Origin: Chryseobacterium pennae
GTDB taxonomy: Bacteria > Bacteroidota > Bacteroidia > Flavobacteriales > Weeksellaceae
NCBI RefSeq assembly: GCF_003385515.1
Contig: NZ_QNVT01000038.1
Coordinates: 1 to 50,798, forward strand
Length of the DNA: 50,798 bases
Direction: 5' to 3'
How positions within the stretch are numbered: position 1 is the first letter of the stretch; each line of letters starts with the position of its first letter. The notes under the pieces were generated by a model. That model was not told the origin of the DNA. It saw nothing but the letters and a program-made list of their open reading frames with translations, and did not search any database. Shown here one piece after another: positions 33,674-43,256 of this stretch. A program made the translations under genes and the position numbers.

Positions 33674-36600
33674 CTAGAAGCTTGCTTTTACCTGCATGCT
33701 TCCAATATGAATCGTTCTTTCTCCTGAATTTCTTCCTTCGTAATTTAGGTTCAATTGGATGAATGAATTAATGGCCTGTTGGATGAATACACTCCATACC
33801 TGGTTTTTTCCTGGTTTCAGACCGTCAAGCATCTGGTTACCCACAATACTGAAATTGTTTCCATTGAAATTATTGTTGATAAAGGAGAAGTTTCCACGAA
33901 CGGAGGTTTTTCTGAATTCCCATTGAACGGTTCCTGTAATATCAAAAGCTTTTAATAATTCTTCCCCGTCTATTCTTTGTTTCTGGCGGTAAGCAGAAGA
34001 AAGTTCTGCCTGAAGAGCATCTGTAAATTTATAAGTGGCTTTTGGCTTGGTTTCAAAATTATTTAAACGGTAATCTCTAGTTGTAAATAACTGCGATGAG
34101 TTTTTGATATCATGAACGGAGTTTTCCCAGTCTACTCTGAATTCCTTATTGAACCAGTATCCAATATTCAGGAAGTGAGAAGTCTGTTCACGTTCTTCAT
34201 TACTGAAATTAGCATTGATGAGATTGTCATTCGTAATAAATCGATAATTCCCGTTCCAACCGGATTTATCAGTCGGATTAAATTGTATGGAGGCTAAAAT
34301 ATTTTGATTTTTAAGGATCTGATCACTGTTTTTTTCAAACGGATTCAACACCAAAACTTTATCTTTTTTATAGAATGAATTCTGAGAGTTTAATGAAATG
34401 TTGAAGTTCCAACGTTTTAGGAAGGCATTTTCCGAATTAAAGACAATGGCCGGATTTACAAATAAGGCCAGCTGTATTTTATTTTTATTGGATGGGATGT
34501 ATCGTACGGAATTGGTATAAACCCTGATGTATTTAGCTAAATCAGAATATTCAGCAATTTCAAATTCATCAAGCTGTTGAATGCCGTCACCATTGTAATC
34601 CGTCCATTTATAAACACCCTGTCCGTCTGTTACTTTAATATATTGAAACTCTCTCTGCGCTTCCTGTCCGTTTCCAAGTTCATAGAATGCCTGTAAACGC
34701 ATCCCGTTTCTGAAAAGCTGTTGATTATAGAGAATATTTCCAACCACAAAATCATTGTTTCTGGTTACCTCAATATCAGTACCCTGATAGAAGAATTTCC
34801 GGTAATGAATCAATGCATTTAAAGTCGTTTTTTCGGTTTTGATGATTTGGCTTTCCGCCATGAATCCCAGGATATTGTTCATGTTCTGAAGTCTGTTGTC
34901 CCGTACAGAATCATTATCCCTCATATATACCTTGGCAAGCAGCTTTGTACGGGTGCTGTCCCCGATTTTCTTTTGAACAAAGATTTCCTTCCAGCTGAAG
35001 CTTGTGACATCCATAAGCTGGGTATCATTGTATTTCTTCTCATTATGCTCCATGCTTCCTCCTAAAGTCCAGCTTCCTTTCTTTCCGGTAAATTCTGTTG
35101 AAACTCCACCACGGATAAACTTTGTGTCCTGAAGGGTAGCATTGGTATTCAGGAATGATAAGTTTCCTTTTGTAAAGAAACTTCCGGTGATCCAACCGAA
35201 ATCCAGGTCATTTTTAAGCCCTTTATAAGAATCCTGTTCATTTAAATAATTGACACGGTAATTCAAAGTGGATTTATTATTCCATTTATTTAAAAAGCTG
35301 AAAATAAATCGGTTCTGTGTTTTTTTGTTGAATTCCTGAGCTAAGTTGAAGTCTCTGGAGAATTCCACGTCATTGATACGGTCCAGAATATGGAACTGTT
35401 TGTCTATATATTGGTATTCAAAGCTTGGTGTTCCTTTCCATGAGTTTTTTGTAAATGTTTTATTCCCAAAAATACGCCATGCATAGCCCATATTCTGGCC
35501 AGAATCCTTTGATGAAAATAAATTGATGTCATAATTACTCAAAGAAATATCAGCTCCGATTTTTCCTTCTTCCAGCAAATATTCAGAATTAAGAGAGAAC
35601 ACCTGAGATTTCTGTGGAGAAGGAAGTTTTCTTACTGCTCTATAATCTCCGGCATTAGGACCTACATATTCAAAAACACGTCCGTTATTGGTAGTCTGCG
35701 CCGTTTTATAATCTCCCTGATTAGCTCCGAAATAGGTGAACGAAACCTGATAAAGAGTTTCATTTGGATCTGTAGAAAGTTCATAAAAACTTCCGGCAGT
35801 TAAACGGTATAAGATCTTGTTAACATCATATTCTGTAACCACTCCAGATGGAGCATACATCAAATTGGGATCATTTCCTGCATTAGCAAGGATCTGTTCA
35901 TCTTCTTTTGATAGACTTAGTGCAAGAGGAGCATTTTTATTATCATTCTCCATAAACCAGTTCAGCCCAACCTTGAATTTTTCTCTCTGATGTTCCAGTT
36001 TTCCTGTAAATAAATATCTTGAATAATTCCTGTTCGCGTAGTTGTAGGAAATAGTGACGAAGTTTTGCTGGAAAATAGGACGGAAGCTGGTAAAAGTAAC
36101 CTCACCGGTATTATAGTTGATGACATAATCCTGGTTTTCACCACGCTTCATTAGGATTCCGTCAATAAATACCTGCTCGGAACCGGAAATCAGCGTAATA
36201 AACTGCTCTCCGTTTTTTCCTGTCAAACGATAAGGACCCTGGTTCCCTTCAACTCCCTGAAAACGGATCCTGTGAAATTCACTTCGCGCCACCCCTGCAG
36301 AAATGTCCAGAAATGTTTTATTCTCCTTTCCGAATTCAGTCTGAAACTGAATCCCCATGCTTCTTCTCTGGTATTTGGCAAAATAATTTTTAGATTCCAT
36401 CAGGTCGAGATGCCCTGCTCTAAGAATAGATTTATCCTTAATATTAAGTTGCATGTAGATTTTGTCAAACTCTTCTAAAGTCTGAGTATATCCGTCTGCC
36501 TGAATAGGTAAATTATGATCGGAAATACTTGCTAAAATAGTCACATCTTTGGAAAGGCGGCCAGAGATCTGGAGATCCATGGAACTCTGCACAGATTGTC

Positions 36601-36898
36601 CCTGATTATTACCAAATGTAATCCCACGGATAATGGAACCTTTGGAATTAAGTTCTCCTAAAAATCTTTTTTTATCATTTTTAGCCAGTACAGCTTCGTC
36701 AACAACAATTCTGTTGTGGGTACGTATAAAGTCTAAAGTATCTTTTGCAAAAATGTCCTGTTCAAACTTCGCTGCGAGAATACTGTCCTTTTTTATGCTG
36801 TCTTCAAGAACGTTTGGATTTTTCCATGAGAAAACCTGAGCATTTCCTGAAAATATGCCAAAGAAAAATATAACGACTAGGATAAAAATATTCCGCAA
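33674..36898 (-). CDS. Large outer-membrane beta-barrel-like protein
   Basis: A 1074-aa exported protein. The signal peptide is clear (hydrophobic core ILVVIFFFGIFSG ending NAQ), but its only available start is TTG 36898; no ATG precedes the signal and an in-frame stop lies 27 nt upstream. No named domain is evident. From about residue 290 the sequence is a long series of amphipathic aromatic strands (GLNWFMENDN, FEYQYIDKQFHIL, NALIHYRKFFYQ, FNISLNSQNSFYK, LNLNYEGRN) ending in a barrel-like tail. A short EF-hand-like loop, DYNGDGIQQLDEFE, lies in the middle. This looks like a conserved Bacteroidota outer-membrane protein of unknown function; a role in surface assembly is only possible. Confidence 0.75.
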   Translation of the reverse strand: MRNIFILVVIFFFGIFSGNAQVFSWKNPNVLEDSIKKDSILAAKFEQDIFAKDTLDFIRTHNRIVVDEAVLAKNDKKRFLGELNSKGSIIRGITFGNNQGQSVQSSMDLQISGRLSKDVTILASISDHNLPIQADGYTQTLEEFDKIYMQLNIKDKSILRAGHLDLMESKNYFAKYQRRSMGIQFQTEFGKENKTFLDISAGVARSEFHRIRFQGVEGNQGPYRLTGKNGEQFITLISGSEQVFIDGILMKRGENQDYVINYNTGEVTFTSFRPIFQQNFVTISYNYANRNYSRYLFTGKLEHQREKFKVGLNWFMENDNKNAPLALSLSKEDEQILANAGNDPNLMYAPSGVVTEYDVNKILYRLTAGSFYELSTDPNETLYQVSFTYFGANQGDYKTAQTTNNGRVFEYVGPNAGDYRAVRKLPSPQKSQVFSLNSEYLLEEGKIGADISLSNYDINLFSSKDSGQNMGYAWRIFGNKTFTKNSWKGTPSFEYQYIDKQFHILDRINDVEFSRDFNLAQEFNKKTQNRFIFSFLNKWNNKSTLNYRVNYLNEQDSYKGLKNDLDFGWITGSFFTKGNLSFLNTNATLQDTKFIRGGVSTEFTGKKGSWTLGGSMEHNEKKYNDTQLMDVTSFSWKEIFVQKKIGDSTRTKLLAKVYMRDNDSVRDNRLQNMNNILGFMAESQIIKTEKTTLNALIHYRKFFYQGTDIEVTRNNDFVVGNILYNQQLFRNGMRLQAFYELGNGQEAQREFQYIKVTDGQGVYKWTDYNGDGIQQLDEFEIAEYSDLAKYIRVYTNSVRYIPSNKNKIQLALFVNPAIVFNSENAFLKRWNFNISLNSQNSFYKKDKVLVLNPFEKNSDQILKNQNILASIQFNPTDKSGWNGNYRFITNDNLINANFSNEEREQTSHFLNIGYWFNKEFRVDWENSVHDIKNSSQLFTTRDYRLNNFETKPKATYKFTDALQAELSSAYRQKQRIDGEELLKAFDITGTVQWEFRKTSVRGNFSFINNNFNGNNFSIVGNQMLDGLKPGKNQVWSVFIQQAINSFIQLNLNYEGRNSGERTIHIGSMQVKASF

Positions 36899-36982
36899 CT
36901 CCTGAAAAATAATTCGTAAAAATAACTAAAAAATGTTAATAGCAATGAACCAACTATTATTAACAAAAAGTTAACCTATTTA

Positions 36983-37014
36983 TTGTGTGAAATTAGAAAA
37001 ATGATGTAATTTTG
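36983..37014 (+). promoter_or_regulatory. Promoter of first T9SS cargo gene
   Basis: TTG (36983-36985), a 21-nt gap, then TAATTTTG (37007-37014) match the Bacteroidota promoter pattern, 34 nt before ATG 37049. Confidence 0.6.
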
Positions 37015-37048
37015 TTACGAAAATTATTAATAAATAAAATTTTAAATC

Positions 37049-37822
37049 ATGAAAAAACTTTATTCGTTTTTTGCTACTGTTTTGGTAGCAAGTGGAATTT
37101 TTGCTCAAACAGCTTTCAATGCTACTTTTGATGATGTAGTTGGGACAGGTGGAACAGATGGATTATGGAGCGGACAAGTTGCAGCTGGTACATTTACTGA
37201 TGGAACAGGTTCTTATACAACAGGAGGGGATTGGACATTTGCTAAAATCTATAAAGGAAATGGATGTCTTAAAGCAGGAACAGGTTCTGCAAAAGGTTCT
37301 ATTACTACACCTTCTTTTACTTTATCTGGTGATGCAACATTAACTTTCAAAGCAGGAGCTTGGAATGGAAACAATGAAGGTACTACTTTGAATGTTTCTG
37401 CAACGGGTGCAACTTTAAATACTGCATCTGTAACTTTAGTAAAAGGACAATTTAGCACTTATACTGTTAATATTACAGGAGCTACTGGTGCTGTAACGCT
37501 TAAGTTTGAGGGTGCAGTAGCATCTAACAATAGATTCTTCATTGATGATATTAAGGTAACTACTGGAACCTTAGCTGTTACAGAAATCAAAGGAAAGTCT
37601 TCTGCTAACTTCGTGAAAAACACTTTCGTGAAAAACAGCGAAATTACTTTCGGAGCAGATGTTAAAGATGTAAAAGTATACAACATGTTTGGACAGATTG
37701 TAAAAGAAGCTTCTGTAAAACAAAACGGAACTGTAAATGTTGCTGAATTAGCAAAAGGAAACTATATCGTAACAGGTACAGTAAACAAAGAAGCAGTATC
37801 TCAAAAAATCTTAAAAGACTAA
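37049..37822 (+). CDS. T9SS type A sorting-domain protein, cargo 1
   Basis: A 257-aa secreted protein. The signal peptide ends FAQ at about residue 20. The middle (about 21-170) is a beta-sandwich rich in Gly/Thr (TFDDVVGTGGTDGLWSGQ...), similar to jelly-roll modules. The last ~75 residues are a type A T9SS C-terminal domain: ITFGADVKDVKVYNMFGQIV, then VNVAELAKGNYIVTGTV and a basic SQKILKD end. It should be exported across the outer membrane and surface-anchored or released. No enzyme motif is visible. Codon bias suggests strong expression. Own promoter and terminator. Its C-terminal domain is paralogous to that of the next gene. Confidence 0.9.
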   Translation: MKKLYSFFATVLVASGIFAQTAFNATFDDVVGTGGTDGLWSGQVAAGTFTDGTGSYTTGGDWTFAKIYKGNGCLKAGTGSAKGSITTPSFTLSGDATLTFKAGAWNGNNEGTTLNVSATGATLNTASVTLVKGQFSTYTVNITGATGAVTLKFEGAVASNNRFFIDDIKVTTGTLAVTEIKGKSSANFVKNTFVKNSEITFGADVKDVKVYNMFGQIVKEASVKQNGTVNVAELAKGNYIVTGTVNKEAVSQKILKD

Positions 37823-37851
37823 TTTAAATTTAGTTTTTAGATCAAAATATG

Positions 37852-37887
37852 ATCCGGCCATTTCGAAGAAATGGCCGGATTTTTTTA
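37852..37887 (+). terminator. Strong intrinsic terminator after cargo 1
   Basis: A perfect 13-bp stem ATCCGGCCATTTC (37852-37864) / GAAATGGCCGGAT (37868-37880) with GAA loop and T8 tract. Confidence 0.95.
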
Positions 37888-38010
37888 TGTTAATAACTTA
37901 ATTTTAATTGTTGGAATATAGCATATTTATGACAGGATTTTTGTAATTTCCCAATTAAATGGTTTTGTTTTTGATATTTTTACAACGACATCATGTTTAA
38001 AATTATTTAA

Positions 38011-38820
38011 ATGAAAAAAATATTTACTATTGCTTGTTTAACTTTGGTAACTGCTTTTGCAAATGCCCAGATTGTGATCAATGAGATCTATGGCGGAAAT
38101 GGAAATTCAGGAGCTGTTTTCAAAAATAATTATATTGTTCTGAAAAATATAGGAACCACACTGGTTTCTTTGACAGGGGCAAGTATACAATATGCACCGG
38201 CAATCGGAGCTTTTACAGAATACCATACGCTGCCTGATCTTACCTTGGGACCGGAGGAGACTTATCTGATCCAGGAAGCAGCAGTGGATGGAGGAGTGGA
38301 AGCATTACAAACACCCGATTTTATTGCAACAACAGTTACGAATTTTGACGGAACTCCCAATAAATCTGCGGGAATAAGAATTTCAGGTACATCCGGAAAA
38401 TTAGTATTGGCTGGAAATATTGTACAGGTGACAAGCCCGTCAGCCTCTAATGTCCTGGACTTTGTAGGGTATGGTACTAATGCAGACCAGTTTAAAGGTG
38501 ATGGTCCCGCTCCTTCTCCTACAGCATCAACGGCTATCAGAAGGACTTTAGAGAATAACAGCGATAATATGGCAGATTTTTCTGCAGAAGGAGCTGGAAA
38601 AGGAGGGTTTGTTCAGAATCCGTTTGTTAAAGATGGTAAGGTAGTTTTCGGAATGCAGATCAAAGATGTCAGGATATATGATACATTCAGGCAGGTTGTT
38701 AAAAAATCACCTACAAAATTTGCCCAGAATATAGATATTACAGAACTTCCTAAGGGAACCTATTTTGTAACAGGAACAATAAATAATGCACCGGTTTCAC
38801 AAAAGATCGTAAAAGATTAG
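38011..38820 (+). CDS. T9SS sorting-domain protein with lamin-tail-like domain, cargo 2
   Basis: A 269-aa secreted protein. After a signal peptide ending ANA, the N-terminal QIVINEIYGGNGNSGAVFKN and LKNIGTTLVSLTGASIQYAP form a lamin-tail domain (LTD) pattern as in many bacterial surface proteins. The C-terminal ~75 residues are a T9SS type A sorting domain (VVFGMQIKDVRIYDTFRQVV, IDITELPKGTYFVTGTI, SQKIVKD) clearly related to cargo 1. The LTD begins directly after the signal peptide; no catalytic domain is present. It is probably a surface-displayed structural or adhesive protein, by inference. Ends in a bidirectional terminator. Confidence 0.88.
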   Translation: MKKIFTIACLTLVTAFANAQIVINEIYGGNGNSGAVFKNNYIVLKNIGTTLVSLTGASIQYAPAIGAFTEYHTLPDLTLGPEETYLIQEAAVDGGVEALQTPDFIATTVTNFDGTPNKSAGIRISGTSGKLVLAGNIVQVTSPSASNVLDFVGYGTNADQFKGDGPAPSPTASTAIRRTLENNSDNMADFSAEGAGKGGFVQNPFVKDGKVVFGMQIKDVRIYDTFRQVVKKSPTKFAQNIDITELPKGTYFVTGTINNAPVSQKIVKD

Positions 38821-38839
38821 TTTTTCAATATTTTTTGAT

Positions 38840-38870
38840 AAGGAGCAGCTTATGTTTTAAGCTGTTCCTT
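38840..38870. terminator. Bidirectional terminator after cargo 2
   Basis: AAGGAGCAGCTTA (38840-38852) pairs with TAAGCTGTTCCTT (38858-38870), one G-T wobble, 5-base loop; it lies between the stops at 38820 and 38876. Confidence 0.8.
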
Positions 38871-38875
38871 TATTT

Positions 38876-41698
38876 TTAATACCAGCCTCTTCTTGCTGCA
38901 TTAATGATGGATCCAAGGTTAAGAACCAGCGTATATCTGATCCGTTTCGCATAATCTTTGAATCCGGGCTCAAATCCCAATGAAGACTGCACCGGAAAAT
39001 AAACTTCAAGGAAATCCGGGATGATTCTTACCTTAATTCCGCTGTCCCAGATAAATTTTTCAGAATGATCCTTGTTTTTATATACTCCTGCATCGGCATA
39101 TACATGAAAAATCTTCCATATGCTGGAGTCTACATTTACAGAAGTGATCCATTGATTAACCGTTCCGGGAAGAAAAGATTTGAACCCTCCGTCAGCCAGA
39201 ATAAACTGCTGTGAAAGAAGACCACTACTGGCACTTTCTCCTAACAGATTATAAGAGAATGTGTAGTTGGATACTCTTGAGATCCCATAATTGAATAAGT
39301 CATTTCGGGTATCATTTCTTAGAAAATATCCTGCAAATAAACGGACGCTCAGCTTTTGTTTTGGAGCAAATTCCCATCTGTAGAATCCTTCGGCAGTGAT
39401 TTTGTTGAAGTCTTCCATTCCCTGAGCACTCAGGCTCAAGCTTTTTTCGTGGATCATCTGGCTGTCACTATAACCGTATCCCAATCCCCAAAGGTTGTAT
39501 TTTTTGTAGTCATCATTGGCGATCATGACAGGGCTCAGATCTCTTTCAAAATAATTATAAGAAACTCCAATACTCCTGCTTACTGTACTCCTTGGATTTT
39601 TCCTGAAGCTGAATGTTGAAAATGCAGAACCTTTTCTGTATGCTAACCCATAGTCATAGTGAAAATAAGATCCGGAAACTCCAAATGTAATACTTTTGAA
39701 TACACTTTCAGCTGGCAGAAAAGAGTAGGAAACTGCTCCTGAACCAGTCAGTTTGCCTGTTCCTGTACTATATGTTGGCGTAAATGAATACAGAAATTTC
39801 TGATCAAAAAAGGATTGATTTTTAAAATTAGCACCCAATAAGAATTTATCGTAAGTGTTGTTAAAACGAATTCTGGGGCTTACATAAATTTCATTGTATT
39901 CAGGGTTCGGAATATCCTTTATAAGTTTAAATTTGAGCTTTTTTGTATTTAGAAATAATCCTTTGGCATATAAGAAATTGTCCCGATAGCTGGACTCCGG
40001 GAAAATGTAATCATTATTTAAGGTTACTTTATAAATATTATCAGATACAGGAAGAGAAATCTCTTTAGTTTTCTCATTTTCTCCTGTTTCTATCCAATAG
40101 GATTTTATTTCTCCGTCTCTGGTTTCTGTTTCAAGTTTTACAGGAATAGAAGCATCTGTATTTTTGGCAATTTTGATCTGTAAAGAATCATTTTCCTTTT
40201 TAATATGTTTCAGCTTAAAATTCACTCTGTTTTTTTGATTGAAAAAATGGCCCAGATAATGGGCAGACTTTTCTTTTTCAGACAGCTGTTTCAGGAAATC
40301 ATCAGGATTTACTTTTCTTCCTGAGTTTTTTGAAAGATATTCTTTTATAAGATCATTAAAGCTCTGATCCCCCATTTTATCAGCAGAATAATTAAACAGG
40401 CTTCCTGTCTCAAAACTGCTGATCGCCATATCATTAAAGTTACTTAAAGAGGTGAATTTTTCATCAATTTTCTGATCCAGGTTCTGAAGCATAATATATT
40501 GATAAGCTAATCCGTAACGGTCCAGAAGTTTTACCTTGGATGCATGAAATAATTTTAAAGGTTTGATCCCGAATATTTTGGCTTCCGGCAGCATCCCTAA
40601 AAGTTTGGTGTCTTTATAGAACTTTTTCAGGTATTGAATTTCAAGATATGATTTTAGACCGCTTTTAAACCAATGATCTTTTTGTTTATCAGCAATGATA
40701 TTCTCATCAAGAACTTTTTTGGTAATAATTCCGAAGTAATCAAGGTCTGTTTTTTCAGCATCAGTAAATAAAGGGAATCTGAATTTCCAGAAAGTAATAT
40801 CATTATTCCCGAAGAAATCTTCTTTTGCTCTGAACTTATCTGAGATAAATATACTCTTCGGAAGAGATCCGATTTTTTCTTTGAGGAACTTTAAATGAAG
40901 GGGTAAGTAAAACTCCAGGTTCTGTTTTTCTTCAGGCTTAAGGTTATAACCAAACTTAATTTCAGTATCTGTACCGTCAATATTGGTTTTTATGACAGGA
41001 TAAGTATTGGGTGAAACTGAAAATTCAGGATCAGAATCCAAATAACCCTGGAAGGAGTTCATCTGAATCTGAGGTAGGTTACTTTCGATAAAGCTGTTTA
41101 CCGGAATATCAAAATTTACTGTCCAGAAAGTGTTGAAACTAACGGGCTCTTCAATATCGTGGTATTTTCTTTCAGAAATATTGTCCGGATCAAAATGATC
41201 CGGAACAATAAAGAAATATTTTAAAGCAGTATTCTGACCGGATGTTCCATATCCCGTAAATTTTTTATCGGGAAGCTGCATGCGGTAGTGTAGCTGCAGG
41301 GTGATACTTTCGCCAGGTTTTAATGCTTCTTTCAGGGGAAGGAAAAGATTTTCATCTGAAATAGCATTTACGGATATTTCCTGGTTTTCTGAATCTTTAA
41401 TATCCAGTTCCAGTAATTTTCCCAGTTCAGGACTCTTTGCAAAATGCAAATCATTGTTTCTGTCTTCCAGTTTTCTGTAGACTAAAGAAGTTCCACGTTT
41501 GTTATAGGCGGAAACCCAATTCAGAAGTTTTACAGTTTGCAGTTCTTTGTCAGAACGATTGTAATAAACAATCTCCTGGTTTACCTCAAGGGTTTTTCTG
41601 TCAGGAGAAAGTTTTGCTCCAATATATATACTGTCTTTCTGTGCAGAAACCTGTACGACTCCACAAAACAAAATAAGACAAATGCTGATCTTTTTCAA
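38876..41698 (-). CDS. Degenerate M1-peptidase-like protein fused to beta-barrel
   Basis: A 940-aa outer-membrane protein. I start at TTG 41698, giving MKKISICLILFCGVVQVSA as signal peptide; the upstream in-frame TTG 41719 is part of a -7 element TATATTTG (minus, 41717-41724). Residues up to about 500 resemble M1 aminopeptidases: an N-terminal beta domain, then HWFKSGLKSYLE (342-353), which matches the conserved W-L-N-E-G-F-A-x-Y-x-E region. The zinc motif HExxH and the GxMEN motif are absent, so the peptidase fold is probably inactive. From about 600 to the end are barrel strands (FTPTYSTGTG, GAVSYSFLP, YNYFERDLSP, GYGYSDSQ) and a terminal RRGWY. A possible surface-binding role is inference. 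Confidence 0.75.
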   Translation of the reverse strand: MKKISICLILFCGVVQVSAQKDSIYIGAKLSPDRKTLEVNQEIVYYNRSDKELQTVKLLNWVSAYNKRGTSLVYRKLEDRNNDLHFAKSPELGKLLELDIKDSENQEISVNAISDENLFLPLKEALKPGESITLQLHYRMQLPDKKFTGYGTSGQNTALKYFFIVPDHFDPDNISERKYHDIEEPVSFNTFWTVNFDIPVNSFIESNLPQIQMNSFQGYLDSDPEFSVSPNTYPVIKTNIDGTDTEIKFGYNLKPEEKQNLEFYLPLHLKFLKEKIGSLPKSIFISDKFRAKEDFFGNNDITFWKFRFPLFTDAEKTDLDYFGIITKKVLDENIIADKQKDHWFKSGLKSYLEIQYLKKFYKDTKLLGMLPEAKIFGIKPLKLFHASKVKLLDRYGLAYQYIMLQNLDQKIDEKFTSLSNFNDMAISSFETGSLFNYSADKMGDQSFNDLIKEYLSKNSGRKVNPDDFLKQLSEKEKSAHYLGHFFNQKNRVNFKLKHIKKENDSLQIKIAKNTDASIPVKLETETRDGEIKSYWIETGENEKTKEISLPVSDNIYKVTLNNDYIFPESSYRDNFLYAKGLFLNTKKLKFKLIKDIPNPEYNEIYVSPRIRFNNTYDKFLLGANFKNQSFFDQKFLYSFTPTYSTGTGKLTGSGAVSYSFLPAESVFKSITFGVSGSYFHYDYGLAYRKGSAFSTFSFRKNPRSTVSRSIGVSYNYFERDLSPVMIANDDYKKYNLWGLGYGYSDSQMIHEKSLSLSAQGMEDFNKITAEGFYRWEFAPKQKLSVRLFAGYFLRNDTRNDLFNYGISRVSNYTFSYNLLGESASSGLLSQQFILADGGFKSFLPGTVNQWITSVNVDSSIWKIFHVYADAGVYKNKDHSEKFIWDSGIKVRIIPDFLEVYFPVQSSLGFEPGFKDYAKRIRYTLVLNLGSIINAARRGWY

Positions 41699-41716
41699 AT
41701 ATCCGTGATAAAGTCT

Positions 41717-41724
41717 CAAATATA
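41717..41724 (-). promoter_or_regulatory. -7 element of the M1-like/barrel gene
   Basis: The minus strand reads TATATTTG, 18 nt before TTG 41698; this decides between the two possible TTG starts. Confidence 0.5.
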
Positions 41725-41752
41725 GCTTATTTTGTATATACTTTATAAGATT

Positions 41753-43132
41753 TTAGTTTTGAATTTCTTTTTTTTCCAAAGAATTAATATAAGCATTCCA
41801 ACCTTCATTTTTATAAGTTACAGCTGCTGCTTCCGGATTTTCAGATTTATAGATTCCTCTTCCTACGATGATGAAGTCTGTATGTAAAGTTTTGAAAACA
41901 TGTTCCGGAGTATTGTACTGCTGTCCTTTTCCATCTCCTGAATCTGCAAGGTTTACCCCAGGAGTGAATAGCAGAAGATCTTCAGGAATTTTATTTTGAG
42001 AAACCCCTCCGATTACATTAGGATGCGATAAAGCTACTTTTAAAGCCTCCTCACGGTAGCTGGTTGTTGTTAAAGCTCCTTTTGAAGACATTCCAACGAT
42101 GGCTACAACTCCTACATTTTTGAAGCAGTCCAATGATTCGAAACCTCCGATTACCTGAGAAGTTACAAAATCAGCCCAATCTGTAATTTTGAAAACTCCA
42201 CTTGTAAACTGTAATTCTTGAGTATTTCCAATATCTGCAAATTTTCTATCCTCCATCAATAGAAACTGATGTTTTACAGCGATTTCTTTTAATGGAGTGA
42301 TCGTTTTTTCATAATCAAAATCGGAAATAATATCGATATGAGTCTTTAAAGCAATAATGTGCGGACCTACTTTTTCTGCTAATTCCAATAGTTCCTGAGT
42401 CATTGTTACATCAGCAGAAGCGATCAGGTTTGATTTTTTTGCCAAAGCTGTTTCCAGTAATTTTTTCGAAACAGAATGTTGAGTGTTGCTCAGCTTCTGC
42501 TCATAAGAACTTCTGGTTTCCTCTTCAAACTGAATGTGATTACCCTGTAGGAAATCCTGAATTCTCTTCACTTCTTCATCAGATAACTCTCCGGTTTCCT
42601 GAAGAATTCCACATACTTCAGAAATGTTGAAAAGAGTATGTACTCTATACCCTTTGCTTTCCAGCAGCTGTTTTCCACCCTGCTCTCTGTCCAGTACTAC
42701 TACAATATCTGCAACTTTAAGGTCTTCCTGTTCTACTTCAGCAATTGTTTCCACCAAAGATTTTCCGGAAGTGATAACATCTTCTACCAAAAGGCAGTTT
42801 TGACCTTTCTGATAAATTCCTTCGATCAGTTTTTTGGTACCGTAGCTTTTTGCTTCTTTTCTCTTAATAATTAATGGAATATAACTTTCCAGTGACATCG
42901 CTGTTGCCATAGGAAGAGCAGCATAAGGAACTCCACAGATTAAATCAAAATTATCCAATGGAAGCATTTCCAATAAATAATTAGCAAGATTTTTTAAAAT
43001 TTTAGGATCCGAAGCCAAAGGTCTCAGGTCTACATAAAAAGGACTTTCGATGCCACTTTTCAAGGTAAACCTTCCAAATTTAATTATGCCTAGCTTGTAG
43101 CATTCCAAGAAGAATTCTTTTTTACTTTCCAT
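41753..43132 (-). CDS. Bifunctional UMP synthase (OPRT + OMP decarboxylase)
   Basis: A 459-aa fusion of the last two steps of UMP synthesis. The N-terminal orotate phosphoribosyltransferase (1-200) has the PRPP loop LLVEDVITSGKS (114-125) and SYGTKKLIEG. The C-terminal OMP decarboxylase (215-459) has LKTHIDI (262-268) and the catalytic tetrad EDRKFADIGNT (294-304), which matches the eukaryotic UMPS motif rather than the bacterial PyrF pattern D-x-K-x-x-D-I-P. IVGMSSKGALTTTSYRE and TPGVNLADSGDGKGQQYNTP also follow the eukaryotic form. Domain order is the same as in animal and plant UMPS. All active-site residues are intact. Confidence 0.92.
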   Translation of the reverse strand: MESKKEFFLECYKLGIIKFGRFTLKSGIESPFYVDLRPLASDPKILKNLANYLLEMLPLDNFDLICGVPYAALPMATAMSLESYIPLIIKRKEAKSYGTKKLIEGIYQKGQNCLLVEDVITSGKSLVETIAEVEQEDLKVADIVVVLDREQGGKQLLESKGYRVHTLFNISEVCGILQETGELSDEEVKRIQDFLQGNHIQFEEETRSSYEQKLSNTQHSVSKKLLETALAKKSNLIASADVTMTQELLELAEKVGPHIIALKTHIDIISDFDYEKTITPLKEIAVKHQFLLMEDRKFADIGNTQELQFTSGVFKITDWADFVTSQVIGGFESLDCFKNVGVVAIVGMSSKGALTTTSYREEALKVALSHPNVIGGVSQNKIPEDLLLFTPGVNLADSGDGKGQQYNTPEHVFKTLHTDFIIVGRGIYKSENPEAAAVTYKNEGWNAYINSLEKKEIQN

Positions 43133-43204
43133 TATTTTTTATTAGATAGTGCAAATTTAAGGATTTGAAATAAGGCTTAAAAATTTATCACCTATTTGAT
43201 TAAT

Positions 43205-43237
43205 AAAAAACCATCCTGCATTAAACAGAATGGTTTT
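43205..43237 (-). terminator. Terminator after DUF1232 gene
   Basis: AAAACCATCCTG (43207-43218) pairs with CAGAATGGTTTT (43226-43237), one mismatch, 7-base loop; on the minus strand the second arm runs into a T6 tract. It separates DUF1232 from the UMP synthase gene. Confidence 0.82.
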
Positions 43238-43256
43238 AAAAAATATAAATAAACTA

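Noticed and set aside
41437..41725. Two overlapping + strand ORFs opposite the M1-like gene
   Set aside because: Antisense shadow frames; the minus-strand reading has a signal peptide and domain structure.
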